Assembly (NCBI GenBank): GCA_031406795.1
Contig: JANOHV010000108.1
Location: 1 to 56,867, forward strand
DNA: 56,867 bases
DNA from: DATDCY01 sp031406795 [NCBI: Candidatus Rokuibacteriota bacterium]
GTDB lineage: Bacteria; JAUVQV01
Direction: 5' to 3'
Shown here: positions 49,614-56,867 of the stretch, piece after piece
Numbering within the stretch: position 1 is the first letter of the stretch
Layout of the letters: each line of letters opens with the position of its first letter
Notes under the pieces: model-generated
Seen by the model: the letters and a program-made list of their open reading frames with translations, nothing else
Told to the model about the DNA's origin: nothing
Database searches by the model: none
Made by a program: the position numbers and the translations under genes

Positions 49614-51946
49614 GGGGCGTTCTCCTGCGTCGGCGTGGCTGTCGGAGCCAGCGGGGAGGTGACCGTGATCCGCGTGCCCCCGCCCGGGGAGGCCTGGATC
49701 TCGAGATTTCCGCCGAGATATTTGAGTCTTTCCCGGATGCTGAAGAAGCCGTACGTGATGCGATCGCCGATGGCCGTGGTGTCGAAGCCGATGCCGTCGT
49801 CCTCGACCGTGATGAGCAGCCGTGTTCCTTCCCGGCGAAGCTGGGTGAGCACCTGATGCGCCTGGGAGTGCTTGACGATATTCATGTACAGCTCGCGGAC
49901 CACCTGAAACAGCAGGATGCTCATCTCCCGGGTCAGGGGTTTGGGCTGCCGGTCGTTGTCGCAGGAGAACAGGATGTAATGCTGCTTCTGCGTCTGTTCG
50001 GAGAGCCATTCGACCGCCGCCTCGAATCCGAGTTCGTAGAGAATGGGGGGACTCAGCTCGAAGGTCAACGACTTGGTGTACCTGATGGTCTTCTCGATCA
50101 GCGCCCGGATTTCGTCGATCGGCTCGGTATGTCCGCGGTCGCAGGAGTCTTTGAGCGCCCCGAGCCTGATCTTGGTGATCGCCAGCGTCTGGCCGATGTG
50201 GTCGTGGATCTGCGTGGCGATGCGGCGTCGTTCACTCTCTTCGGCGAGCGAGAGTTCGGAGGTCAAAGCGCGCAGCTGCTCCTGATAGAGCTTGAATTTC
50301 TCCTCGGCCCGTTTGCGCTCCGTGATGTCCCGTTGAATCGAGACGAAATGCGAGACTTTGCGCCTCTCGTCCCGCAGGGGGGTAATCTGCCACTCGACGT
50401 CGAAACGGCTGCCGTCCTTGCGATAGGCGGCGGTCTCGAGATAGAAGGCCTTGACGTCGGCCGAGCCGGCCTCGAACTTCGTCCAGACCATGCCTTCGGG
50501 TTCCGGGCCCTGGAGGATCAGCGAGGGCTTCCCGAGGACCTCGTCGGGCGTGTAGCCCGTCATCTTCGTGAAAGCGGCGTTCACGAACACGATCTTGGCC
50601 GCCGGACGCGCGGGGTTCGCGGTCGTGATGACGATCGAGTCCCTGGCCTGCTGGATGGCGGCCTGGAGCAGCTGAAGCATCTCCTCGGCGCGCTTCCTCT
50701 CGGTGACATTGTTGAAGAATTCGAGCGAGGCGGGCCGGCCCATCCAGGTCATCAGCACGGAGTTGACCTCAAGCCACCTGACGGTCTTCTCCCGGTCGAT
50801 GATCCGGCACAGATAGAAGTGCGGCAAGCTGTCCCCGCGCAGGCGCCGCAGGTGCCGCTCCCGGACGAAATCCCGGTCGTCCGGGTGGATGAAGTCGGTG
50901 AATGGCTGCGATTGCAGCTCTTCGGGCGTACAGCCGAAGATCTTGGCCGCCTTGGGATTCGCGTACTTGAAGTAGTCATCCTGGGTGACGACGATACCTT
51001 CATTCGCGTGTTCGACGACCATCCGGTATTTCTCTTCGGAGACCCTGACGATCTGTTCGGTCCATTTGCGCTCGCCGATCTCCTGCTGCAGTTCCTCGTT
51101 CGCGCGGGTCAGCTGTTTCGTCCTGATCCGGACCTCCGACTCGAGGTGGGCGCGGCACTCTTCCAGAAGCTTCTCGTGTTTCTTCTGTTCCGTGCAGTCA
51201 TTGCCGATGCAGAGGATTTCGCCGACGCTGATGCCATCCCGGAAGAGCGCCCGATTGGTCCAGGCGATCCAGGCCCGCTCGCCGCCCTTGCGGATGCTCT
51301 CGTCCTCGAGGTTTTCGTACGGCTCCGGGTGCTTCTCGATCTCCTGGTACATCAACCCGAGCTTGCGCTCGCGCTCTGCCGATTCAGGGAAGATCGTGCC
51401 GAGCACATTTCTGCCGACGATCTCCTCCTCCGCATAGCCGAAAAACTTCTGCGCGAACGAATTGAGAAAAAGGATGGTGCCGGCCATGTCGATGCGCATG
51501 ATGATGCTGTTGGCGCTCTCGACGAGTTCGCGATACTTCGCCTCGCTCGCCCTGAGGGCGCTGCGGGCCTGCTTCTGGTTGGTGATGTCCTCAACCGTGC
51601 AGATCATGCCGTCGTAGTGCCCGGCCTTCACCTTCGGGATGAGCCAGCCCGACTGGAAGGTCTGCCGGCCCGCGGGCGTCACTACGGGGACTTCGGCGTA
51701 ATGCACCGGCTTCAGCGTCTCCTTGGCCTCAAGGTAATGGAGGTTGAAAGCCTTCGCCGCCAGCTCGGCGGCCTTGCTGAAGACCCGCGAGCCGATCAGC
51801 CGCTGCTGGGTCACGCCGGCAATCATCTCCATCGCCCGATTGGCGTAGCGGATCACGTCATCCCGGTCGGCCGCCCAGACGCCGGAGGTGATGCCGTTCA
51901 TGATGCTCTCGTACAGTTCCCTGCTGATCTGGGGCGCGTTACCCAT
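49610..51946 (-). CDS. Soluble multi-PAS histidine kinase (HisKA_3)
   Basis: The 778-aa kinase has four PAS domains (about residues 10-125, 130-255, 315-430 and 435-560), the first with SGVWAADRDDVIRYANRAME and the last followed by the PAC segment SHFVSIQRDITERKRAEE. Then come a HisKA_3 dimerisation box (RRRIATQIHDHIGQTLAITK, phospho-His near 595) and an HATPase domain (VEDDGIGFD, YGFFSIRERLKYLGG). There are no membrane segments, so it senses an intracellular signal, perhaps redox state, a corrinoid or the substrate. The family partners with NarL-type regulators, as here. Confidence 0.92.
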   Translation of the reverse strand: MGNAPQISRELYESIMNGITSGVWAADRDDVIRYANRAMEMIAGVTQQRLIGSRVFSKAAELAAKAFNLHYLEAKETLKPVHYAEVPVVTPAGRQTFQSGWLIPKVKAGHYDGMICTVEDITNQKQARSALRASEAKYRELVESANSIIMRIDMAGTILFLNSFAQKFFGYAEEEIVGRNVLGTIFPESAERERKLGLMYQEIEKHPEPYENLEDESIRKGGERAWIAWTNRALFRDGISVGEILCIGNDCTEQKKHEKLLEECRAHLESEVRIRTKQLTRANEELQQEIGERKWTEQIVRVSEEKYRMVVEHANEGIVVTQDDYFKYANPKAAKIFGCTPEELQSQPFTDFIHPDDRDFVRERHLRRLRGDSLPHFYLCRIIDREKTVRWLEVNSVLMTWMGRPASLEFFNNVTERKRAEEMLQLLQAAIQQARDSIVITTANPARPAAKIVFVNAAFTKMTGYTPDEVLGKPSLILQGPEPEGMVWTKFEAGSADVKAFYLETAAYRKDGSRFDVEWQITPLRDERRKVSHFVSIQRDITERKRAEEKFKLYQEQLRALTSELSLAEESERRRIATQIHDHIGQTLAITKIRLGALKDSCDRGHTEPIDEIRALIEKTIRYTKSLTFELSPPILYELGFEAAVEWLSEQTQKQHYILFSCDNDRQPKPLTREMSILLFQVVRELYMNIVKHSQAHQVLTQLRREGTRLLITVEDDGIGFDTTAIGDRITYGFFSIRERLKYLGGNLEIQASPGGGTRITVTSPLAPTATPTQENAP

Positions 51947-52055
51947 GGCTGCGAATTCCTTGCCACGTTCGGAGCGCCCCGGCGCAGAAGAAGTCCTCTG
52001 CCTTTCTATACGAGCTCGACAGCAGCGGGGGGTTGCCCACCTTCATGGCGATCAT

Positions 52056-52079
52056 AGTATACGAAATGCTGCGAAATGC
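52056..52079 (-). promoter_or_regulatory. Candidate kinase promoter with 8-bp direct repeat
   Basis: On the minus strand TATACT (52061-52056) fits a -10 element. Directly upstream, plus-strand CGAAATGC occurs twice (52062-52069, 52072-52079), exactly 10 bp apart, where the -35 would lie. No good -35 is visible, which suggests an activator-dependent promoter. The gap 51947-52208 also holds the CooS promoter, but no clear site for it was found. Confidence 0.4.
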
Positions 52080-52208
52080 CGCCCGCCGTTCGCAACCCGC
52101 CTCTTACCACAGTTTCCCGGCCGACACCATGATGCGAATCATGCCGCTTTGACGGATTTGAGTTATGTTGTTCGCGGGAGATGTCGTACAGGCGAAAAAG
52201 GGGGCACC

Positions 52209-54128
52209 ATGCAGACGAAACACTCGGTCATGAAGAAGCACCATCAGGATACCCAGAGCCATCAGATCCATCAGGCCGTCGTCAGCCAGGGCATGGGCAC
52301 GGTTTTCGAGCGCTTCGAAGCCCAGCAGCCGCAGTGCGGCACCTGCAAGCAGGGCCTGAGCTGCCAGCTCTGCTCGGATGGTCCCTGCCGGATCAGCTCG
52401 AAGGCGCCCCTCGGGGTCTGCGGCGCCGGCGGCGACGTCATCGTCGCCAGAAATCTCCTCCAGCTGGCCGCGATCGGCACCGCCGCCAACACCTATCAGT
52501 GCCGCAACCTGGCGCTGACCCTGAAGGCCATCGGTGAAGGCCGCTCGCCCCTGAAGCTCAGAGATGCCGGCAAGCTCCAGAGAATGTGTCAGGGACTCGG
52601 CTGGGACCAGACCCGGCCGGAGAACGAACTCGCCGTCCGGTTCGCGGACTTCATCCTCAACGAAATCGGCAAGCAGAGCGGCGAACCGCTGGTGCTGATG
52701 GATTTGTTCGCCGTCGACAAACGCAAGGAGGTCTGGAAGGCGCAGGGCCTCTATGCGGGCGGGCCGAGCGCCGAGATCCTGACGGCGCTCACCAAGTGCA
52801 TGACCAACATCAGCAACGATCCGATCGACTTGATGAAGACCGCGCTGCGGCTCGGCCTCGCCAACGAATATGCCGGGCTCTGGGGCATTACCGTCCTGCA
52901 GGACATCCTGCTCGGCACCCCGGAACTGGTCGAGGGCAACGCCAATATCGGCTGCCTCGACCGGGCCACCGTGAACATCGTCGCCAACGGCCACCAGCCG
53001 GTCTTTGCCGGGCACATCATGGAAAAGGCCGCCGGCGCCGAGTTTCAGGCCGCCGCGAAAGCTGCGGGGGCAACCGGCATCAAGCTCTACGGTTCCCTGT
53101 GCGAAGGCCAGCAGCTCATGAACGTCTCCGGCAAAGGCCCCGCCCGGGAGATTTTCGGCGGACAGCTGGGCAACTGGATCCAGGAGGAGCTCGTCATCGC
53201 CTCCGGGCTGGTCGACCTGTTCCTGATGGATCTGAACTGCTCGGTCCCGACGCTCAAGGATTTCGCCGACAAGTACGGGACCAAGCTGATCAGCACCGAC
53301 CCGGTGGTGCGTTTCACGGGCGTGGAAGCCGTCGATTTCAACCCGGAACGGGCGGACGAGCAGGCCGCGCGCATCCTGAGGGAGGCCATCGAGCAATTCA
53401 GGAAGCGCAAGGCGGACACGAAGCGGATCGTCAATCTGCCGGCGGAAAGCCGGGGCGCGGCCTGCATCGCCGGCTACACCACCGAGACCGTGCTCACCAT
53501 GTTCGGCAACAGCATCCACACCTACATCGAGGAGATGAAGCGCGGGAACATCAAGGGCGCGGTGGCGGTCGCCGGCTGCACGAACGTCCGCCATGACCAG
53601 GGGGGGCGGTCGATCCAGCGTCTGACCCTGGAGTTGATCAGACGCGACATCATGGTCATCGGCGCCGGATGTTGCTCCTCCACGCACCAGAACCTCGGCA
53701 TGTCCACCCGGGAGATGGCGAAACAGGCGGGGCCGAAGCTCCGGTCGGTCTGCGAAAAATACGACGTGCCGCCGGTCGTCTCCTACGGTTCCTGCACGGA
53801 CGTCGGCAAGATCCTGGACACGGTGGCGGCGCTGGCCTGGACCATCGGGTGCGACATGAGCGATCTGCCGGTTGCCGCATCGGTGCCGGAGTACATGGAG
53901 CAGAAGGCGATTGCCGATATCTTCACCGCCCTCGCCTGCGGACTGCTCACCCACGTCTCCCCCGAGCCGATGATCAGCGGCAGCCGCTTGGTGCGGAAAT
54001 ATCTGACCGAAGACCTGGTGAACGTGACCGGCGGGAGGATGCTGCTGCAGGATGACCCGGTCAAAGCCGCGGACGAAATCGAGTCGCACATCATGGCGAA
54101 GCGCAAGGGAATCGGGTTCGACGTGTAA
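52209..54128 (+). CDS. cooS: Divergent anaerobic CO dehydrogenase catalytic subunit-like protein
   Basis: The 639-aa protein has the CooS fold. B-cluster cysteines C52, C55, C60 and C71 are present. The D-cluster has a C43-x2-C46 spacing instead of the usual C-x7-C, as in the Desulfovibrio vulgaris enzyme, whose D-cluster is 2Fe-2S. C-cluster ligands are kept: H262 (NGHQP), C298, C344, C457, C488, C529, and the catalytic Lys K566. However, the usual HSDHGRH stretch is replaced by NTYQCRN at residues 94-100, removing the proton-relay histidines. It may still bind the Ni-Fe-S cluster but not act as a standard CO oxidiser. No CooC or ACS gene is nearby. ATG 52209 has a GGGGG site just upstream. 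Confidence 0.85.
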   Translation: MQTKHSVMKKHHQDTQSHQIHQAVVSQGMGTVFERFEAQQPQCGTCKQGLSCQLCSDGPCRISSKAPLGVCGAGGDVIVARNLLQLAAIGTAANTYQCRNLALTLKAIGEGRSPLKLRDAGKLQRMCQGLGWDQTRPENELAVRFADFILNEIGKQSGEPLVLMDLFAVDKRKEVWKAQGLYAGGPSAEILTALTKCMTNISNDPIDLMKTALRLGLANEYAGLWGITVLQDILLGTPELVEGNANIGCLDRATVNIVANGHQPVFAGHIMEKAAGAEFQAAAKAAGATGIKLYGSLCEGQQLMNVSGKGPAREIFGGQLGNWIQEELVIASGLVDLFLMDLNCSVPTLKDFADKYGTKLISTDPVVRFTGVEAVDFNPERADEQAARILREAIEQFRKRKADTKRIVNLPAESRGAACIAGYTTETVLTMFGNSIHTYIEEMKRGNIKGAVAVAGCTNVRHDQGGRSIQRLTLELIRRDIMVIGAGCCSSTHQNLGMSTREMAKQAGPKLRSVCEKYDVPPVVSYGSCTDVGKILDTVAALAWTIGCDMSDLPVAASVPEYMEQKAIADIFTALACGLLTHVSPEPMISGSRLVRKYLTEDLVNVTGGRMLLQDDPVKAADEIESHIMAKRKGIGFDV

Positions 54129-54154
54129 CCACGTTCGACGGTTCGGTGGCGGCA

Positions 54155-54724
54155 ATGGAAAAAGAAGGCGCGATTTTCATCAGCTGCGGCATATTTGCGG
54201 AGGAGATCCGTTACCTCGTTCGGGAAGGGCTCTTCCCGGGGAACGTCGTGTTTCTCGACGCCGCGCTGCACGTGAATTTCGACAAGCTGAAAGCCCGACT
54301 CGAGCAGGCCCTCGAGGCGGCAAAGCCTGCCGGCGCCGCGCCACGAGTCATCTACGGCCATTGCCATCCGCAGATCACGGAAATCCTCGGGCGTTTCGGG
54401 GCGAGGAAGCTGGCGGCGGGCAATTGTCTGGAGGCCCTGGTCGGGGCTGACGAGATCCAGCGGCTCAATGCCGAGGCGACGAGCTTCTTCCTGTCCGCGG
54501 GCTGGGTGAACAACTGGGAGAAGATGTTCGAAATGGGCCGGGCGGATTTCGGCTTCGACTTCAAGTCCATGTTCGAGCACTACCGGCGAATCGTCGTGTT
54601 CGACACCGGCATCATTCCGCTGGACGAAGAGAAGATCCGGAAGTTCAGCGCCTTCACCGGCCTGCCGGTCGAGCGAAGGACGATTACCCTGGATTATTTC
54701 CTGGGGCTCGTCAGGAGCATCTGA
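54155..54724 (+). CDS. DUF1638 protein
   Basis: The 189-aa protein opens EGAIFISCGIFAEEIRYLV, the 'xxxxCGxxxxE' start of DUF1638, and has VIYGHCHPQITEIL, AAGNCLEALVG, FFLSAGWVNNWEKMF and VVFDTGIIPLDEEKI. Conserved Cys and His (C13 region, HCHP, GNC) suggest a metal site. The family is common next to corrinoid methyltransferases in methanogens and acetogens. It follows cooS by 26 bp and is probably co-transcribed. A GTG at 54146 is an alternative start. Its last 14 bases overlap the end of cbiJ on the other strand. Confidence 0.82.
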   Translation: MEKEGAIFISCGIFAEEIRYLVREGLFPGNVVFLDAALHVNFDKLKARLEQALEAAKPAGAAPRVIYGHCHPQITEILGRFGARKLAAGNCLEALVGADEIQRLNAEATSFFLSAGWVNNWEKMFEMGRADFGFDFKSMFEHYRRIVVFDTGIIPLDEEKIRKFSAFTGLPVERRTITLDYFLGLVRSI

Positions 54725-55484
54725 TCGTTTCGACGCAGGCGTCGACGAGTGCGCCGATCTCCGAAAACACGCGGCCTGCGGCGGTCGTCTCCACCGGCCG
54801 GGCAACGACCACGACCGCGCAGCCCTCGCGCCGCGCCGCTTCGAGCTTCTCGGGCACCCCGCCCGCGACGCCGCCGTCCTTCGTCACCAGCACGCCGATC
54901 CGATGAAGCCTGATGACCGCGACGTTCTGCTCCACGGAAAAAGGGCCCTGCCCCGGGATCACGTGCTCCCGGGGCAGACCCGCCTTCGCGCAGGCCAGCA
55001 GGGATTCCGGAACCGGCAACACCCGGGCCACCACCGGCACGGCAGTCCGCCCGGCCTCGCGCAGATACGGCGCCAGGTTGCGGGTGCCGATCGTCAGCAG
55101 CACCGGCCGGCCCGGCAGAAAGGCGCGCCGCGCGGCTTGCTCGTGGTCGTCGACGGCGATGATGCCGCTTTGGGCGGCCACGGCGGCAGGACGCAGATAG
55201 CGCAGGTACGGCACGCCGGCGCGGGCGGCGGCTCGCTGCGCGTTCTGCGTGATCGCCGACGCATACGGGTGGGTCGCGTCGACCACGGCCCGCACACCGG
55301 CCTCGACGACCAGGGCCTGCACCCCCGCCTCGTCCAGCAGGCCGGTGCGCAGCGCGACGAGCGCCGATTCGCGCGCCGAAGACGCGAGCTTTGTCGCCGT
55401 CGAGACCAGCACCCGGACCCCTGCCGCCGCCAGCGCCGCGGCGATCATCCCGGACTCGCTGGTGCCGCCCAGCAGCAGGATCAC
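54711..55484 (-). CDS. cbiJ: Precorrin-6A/cobalt-precorrin-6A reductase
   Basis: The 257-aa protein matches CobK/CbiJ: MILLLGGTSESGMIAAAL, VVDATHPYASAITQNAQRAA, LRYLRPAA, VLLTIGTRNLAPYL, IPGQGPFSVEQNVAVI and LVTKDGGVAGGVPEKLEAA. It reduces (cobalt-)precorrin-6A with NAD(P)H in corrin-ring synthesis. GTG 55484 overlaps the cobJ stop as GTGA. Whether the pathway is early-cobalt insertion or aerobic cannot be told from this gene alone; the cbiG neighbour favours the anaerobic route. Confidence 0.92.
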   Translation of the reverse strand: MILLLGGTSESGMIAAALAAAGVRVLVSTATKLASSARESALVALRTGLLDEAGVQALVVEAGVRAVVDATHPYASAITQNAQRAAARAGVPYLRYLRPAAVAAQSGIIAVDDHEQAARRAFLPGRPVLLTIGTRNLAPYLREAGRTAVPVVARVLPVPESLLACAKAGLPREHVIPGQGPFSVEQNVAVIRLHRIGVLVTKDGGVAGGVPEKLEAARREGCAVVVVARPVETTAAGRVFSEIGALVDACVETIRCS

Positions 55485-56260
55485 ACCCGGTAGCCGCGCG
55501 GGGTGACCATCCGCCCGCGGATGACCCGTGTCGTCGAGTTGCCGACGATCACGATGCTGCGCATGGTGATCTCCCGGTCGAGGAAACTCTCCAGGTCGGC
55601 GATCTCCACCCGCTCCTCCTCCGTGCCGATCGCCGTGCAGATGCCCACGGGCGTCGCCCCGGCGCGGTGCTTGCGGAAGATCGCCGCCGCCTGCCGGATC
55701 TGCTCGACGCGCTTGGTGCTCTTCGGGTTGTAGAGCGCGACGGCCAGGTCGGCGGCCGCCACGGCCTCCAGCCGGCGGCAGATGCCCTCCCAGGGCACCA
55801 GCAGATCGCTGAGGCTGATGCAGGCATAATCGAGCATCAGCGGCGCGCCCAGCCGCGCGGCGGCCGCTCCGGCCGCCGAGATCCCCGGCACGATCTCGAT
55901 GTCCACGCCGAAGCCCTCCGCGTCCGCCAGCTCCACCGCCAGCCCGGCCATGCCGTAGACGCCCGGGTCGCCCGACGAGACGAGCGCGACCGTCGCCCCG
56001 GCCGCGGCTCGCTTGAGCGCCTCCCGGCAGCGCTCGGTCTCCTTGCGCATTCCGGAGGAGAGCAGCTCCTTGCCGGCCGTCAGATCCTCGATCAGCTCCA
56101 GGTACGGCCGGTAACCGGCCACCACCGTGCTCTTGCCGATCGCCCGTTCGGCGCGGTGGGTGCGATCGAGCGGGCCGCCCGGGCCGATGCCTACGACAAA
56201 AAGCTTTCCCTGGCCAGGGCGACCGTCACCCCGTCGTACTTCCTCTTTGGGAGTAGTAAT
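55481..56260 (-). CDS. cobJ: Precorrin-3B/cobalt-precorrin C17-methyltransferase, apparent ATT start
   Basis: The 259-aa SAM-dependent tetrapyrrole methylase has KLFVVGIGPGGPLDRTHRAE, ALVSSGDPGVYGMAGLAVEL, EIVPGISAAGAAAARLGAPL, CISLSDLLVPW, ALYNPKSTKRVEQI and VIVGNSTTRVIRG, identifying CobJ/CbiH. No ATG, GTG or TTG lies in frame before the conserved GIGPG. The only well-placed initiator is ATT 56260, with AGGAGG 5 bases upstream. Alternatively translation is coupled to cbiG, which overlaps its first 70 bases. The stop overlaps cbiJ. Confidence 0.88.
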   Translation of the reverse strand: MTTPKEEVRRGDGRPGQGKLFVVGIGPGGPLDRTHRAERAIGKSTVVAGYRPYLELIEDLTAGKELLSSGMRKETERCREALKRAAAGATVALVSSGDPGVYGMAGLAVELADAEGFGVDIEIVPGISAAGAAAARLGAPLMLDYACISLSDLLVPWEGICRRLEAVAAADLAVALYNPKSTKRVEQIRQAAAIFRKHRAGATPVGICTAIGTEEERVEIADLESFLDREITMRSIVIVGNSTTRVIRGRMVTPRGYRV

Positions 56261-56867
56261 GACGTCCTCCTTCCTGCCAGCAATGCGGCGGGTTCCGCCA
56301 CCGCGGGCACGTTGACTTTCTCCATCACGAATGCGGAGGGCTCGAACGCGCCGGCGAACGTCCTGATCGTCGCCGAGGCGATCACCCGGAACGGCACGCC
56401 CAGTTCCGCCGCCGCCTTGATCAACCCCGGCTCGCGGGCCTTGACGTCCGCCGACGCGATCAGCCGCACCGCTTCCAGCGAAACCCCGGCTTCTTCGAGC
56501 GCGGCGCGCACCGCGGCCTTGATCTTCGCGTCCGAGACCCCTTTCCTGCACCCCACGCCGACGATGATGTCCTTCTCGGCCTCGGTCGTCGTCGAAATCA
56601 CCGGCTCCGCGCCCGTCAGGTTCGCGATCTCCATCGTGAGGGCGTTCGCCCCGGCCTCGTGCCCCCCGACCAGGCTGACCGCGAACCGCGCCCCCACGTC
56701 GAGCACCACCACGGCCGGGTCCTCGAGCTTGCTCTTGACGCACCCGGCGACCGCCCGCACGACGACGCCGCAGGGCGCAATGTAGACCAGCCCGTCATAG
56801 CGCTCGAAAATCCGCTCCGTAAGCTCGACGACCCGGTCGAATTTCCTAACGCCCCGGCCGGCGCCCG
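56191..56867 (-). CDS. cbiG: Cobalamin biosynthesis protein CbiG (partial, 5' end outside window)
   Basis: The frame is open to the window edge, so the N-terminus is missing. The visible 225 residues include IAPCGVVVRAVAG, VVVLDVGARFAVSLVGGHEA, GANALTMEIANLTGAEPVIS and the C-terminal domain VGVGCRKGVSDAKIKAAVRA with SADVKAREPGLIKAAAELG. CbiG opens the delta-lactone ring of cobalt-precorrin-5A with loss of acetaldehyde in the anaerobic pathway. Its TAG lies inside cobJ (70-bp overlap). Confidence 0.9.
   Translation of the reverse strand, partial: GAGRGVRKFDRVVELTERIFERYDGLVYIAPCGVVVRAVAGCVKSKLEDPAVVVLDVGARFAVSLVGGHEAGANALTMEIANLTGAEPVISTTTEAEKDIIVGVGCRKGVSDAKIKAAVRAALEEAGVSLEAVRLIASADVKAREPGLIKAAAELGVPFRVIASATIRTFAGAFEPSAFVMEKVNVPAVAEPAALLAGRRTSLLLPKRKYDGVTVALARESFLS

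Noticed and set aside
1-56867. tRNA, rRNA, CRISPR array, complete insertion sequence or prophage
   Set aside because: No cloverleaf, rRNA segment, regular spacer-repeat pattern, transposase or phage gene was seen on reading both strands; only small palindromic repeats are present.

Overview
The window is GC-rich bacterial DNA with dense, often overlapping genes. Its content points to a strict anaerobe of Desulfobacterota type or a relative: a GrdB-like selenoprotein, 2Fe-2S corrinoid activators, corrinoid proteins, an MtrH-family methyltransferase, a nickel CO dehydrogenase (CODH) homologue, a DUF3786 protein and a branched-chain-amino-acid (LIV) type transporter cluster with two acyl-CoA ligases. 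The lineage is inferred from gene content only; there is no rRNA or other phylogenetic marker here.

Layout. (1) 0.2-9.1 kb: housekeeping genes (Ap4A phosphorylase-like enzyme, membrane-anchored peptidase, membrane TPR protein, cardiolipin synthase), a selenoprotein whose in-frame UGA at 5388-5390 hides its C-terminus from ordinary gene calling, and mfd carrying a one-base frameshift near 6300. (2) 9.2-18.8 kb: a LIV importer (livG, acyl-CoA ligase, livH, livM, livK, livF, PaaK-like ligase) split in the middle by a vapBC toxin-antitoxin pair and a TPR-gene remnant. (3) 18.8-26.2 kb: diguanylate cyclase, aminotransferase, thioesterase, a DUF3786 iron-sulphur protein, envelope proteins, a YgbA-family protein and a PilZ protein. 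(4) 26.2-47.8 kb, all on the minus strand: a corrinoid methyl-transfer supercluster. (5) 47.9-52 kb: a fifth UroD-fold methyltransferase and a soluble PAS histidine kinase with a LuxR-type response regulator. (6) 52.2-54.7 kb, plus strand: a divergent CooS and a DUF1638 protein. (7) 54.7-56.9 kb: cobalamin-ring genes cbiJ, cobJ and cbiG (cut by the window end).

The supercluster reads in transcription order: UroD enzyme, CobW-type GTPase, unknown 139-aa protein, MoxR-type AAA+ ATPase, VWA protein, zinc-ribbon protein, DUF2284 protein, UroD enzyme, corrinoid protein, RACo activator, 62-aa protein, structured gap, receiver-like protein, UroD enzyme, AhpD-like protein, MtrH-family enzyme, UroD enzyme, corrinoid protein, iron-sulphur protein, second RACo, then a TauABC/SsuABC-like importer with a small cysteine protein. 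The simplest model is that the importer brings in a methylated compound, UroD-fold methyltransferases move its methyl group to the corrinoid proteins, RACo proteins reactivate oxidised cobalt, the MtrH-family enzyme passes the methyl to tetrahydrofolate, and the CobW GTPase, AAA+/VWA pair and nearby cobalamin genes maintain metal or corrinoid cofactors. The substrate cannot be read from the sequence. The two-component pair and a tandem 11-bp motif ahead of the first gene suggest coordinate control.

Most promising for follow-up: the supercluster with its AAA+/VWA/GTPase maturation-like set, the CooS lacking the usual histidine channel, the UGA-encoded selenoprotein, a structured intergenic RNA candidate at 36.9-37.0 kb, and a REP/MITE-like palindrome forming the C-terminus of an iron-sulphur protein.
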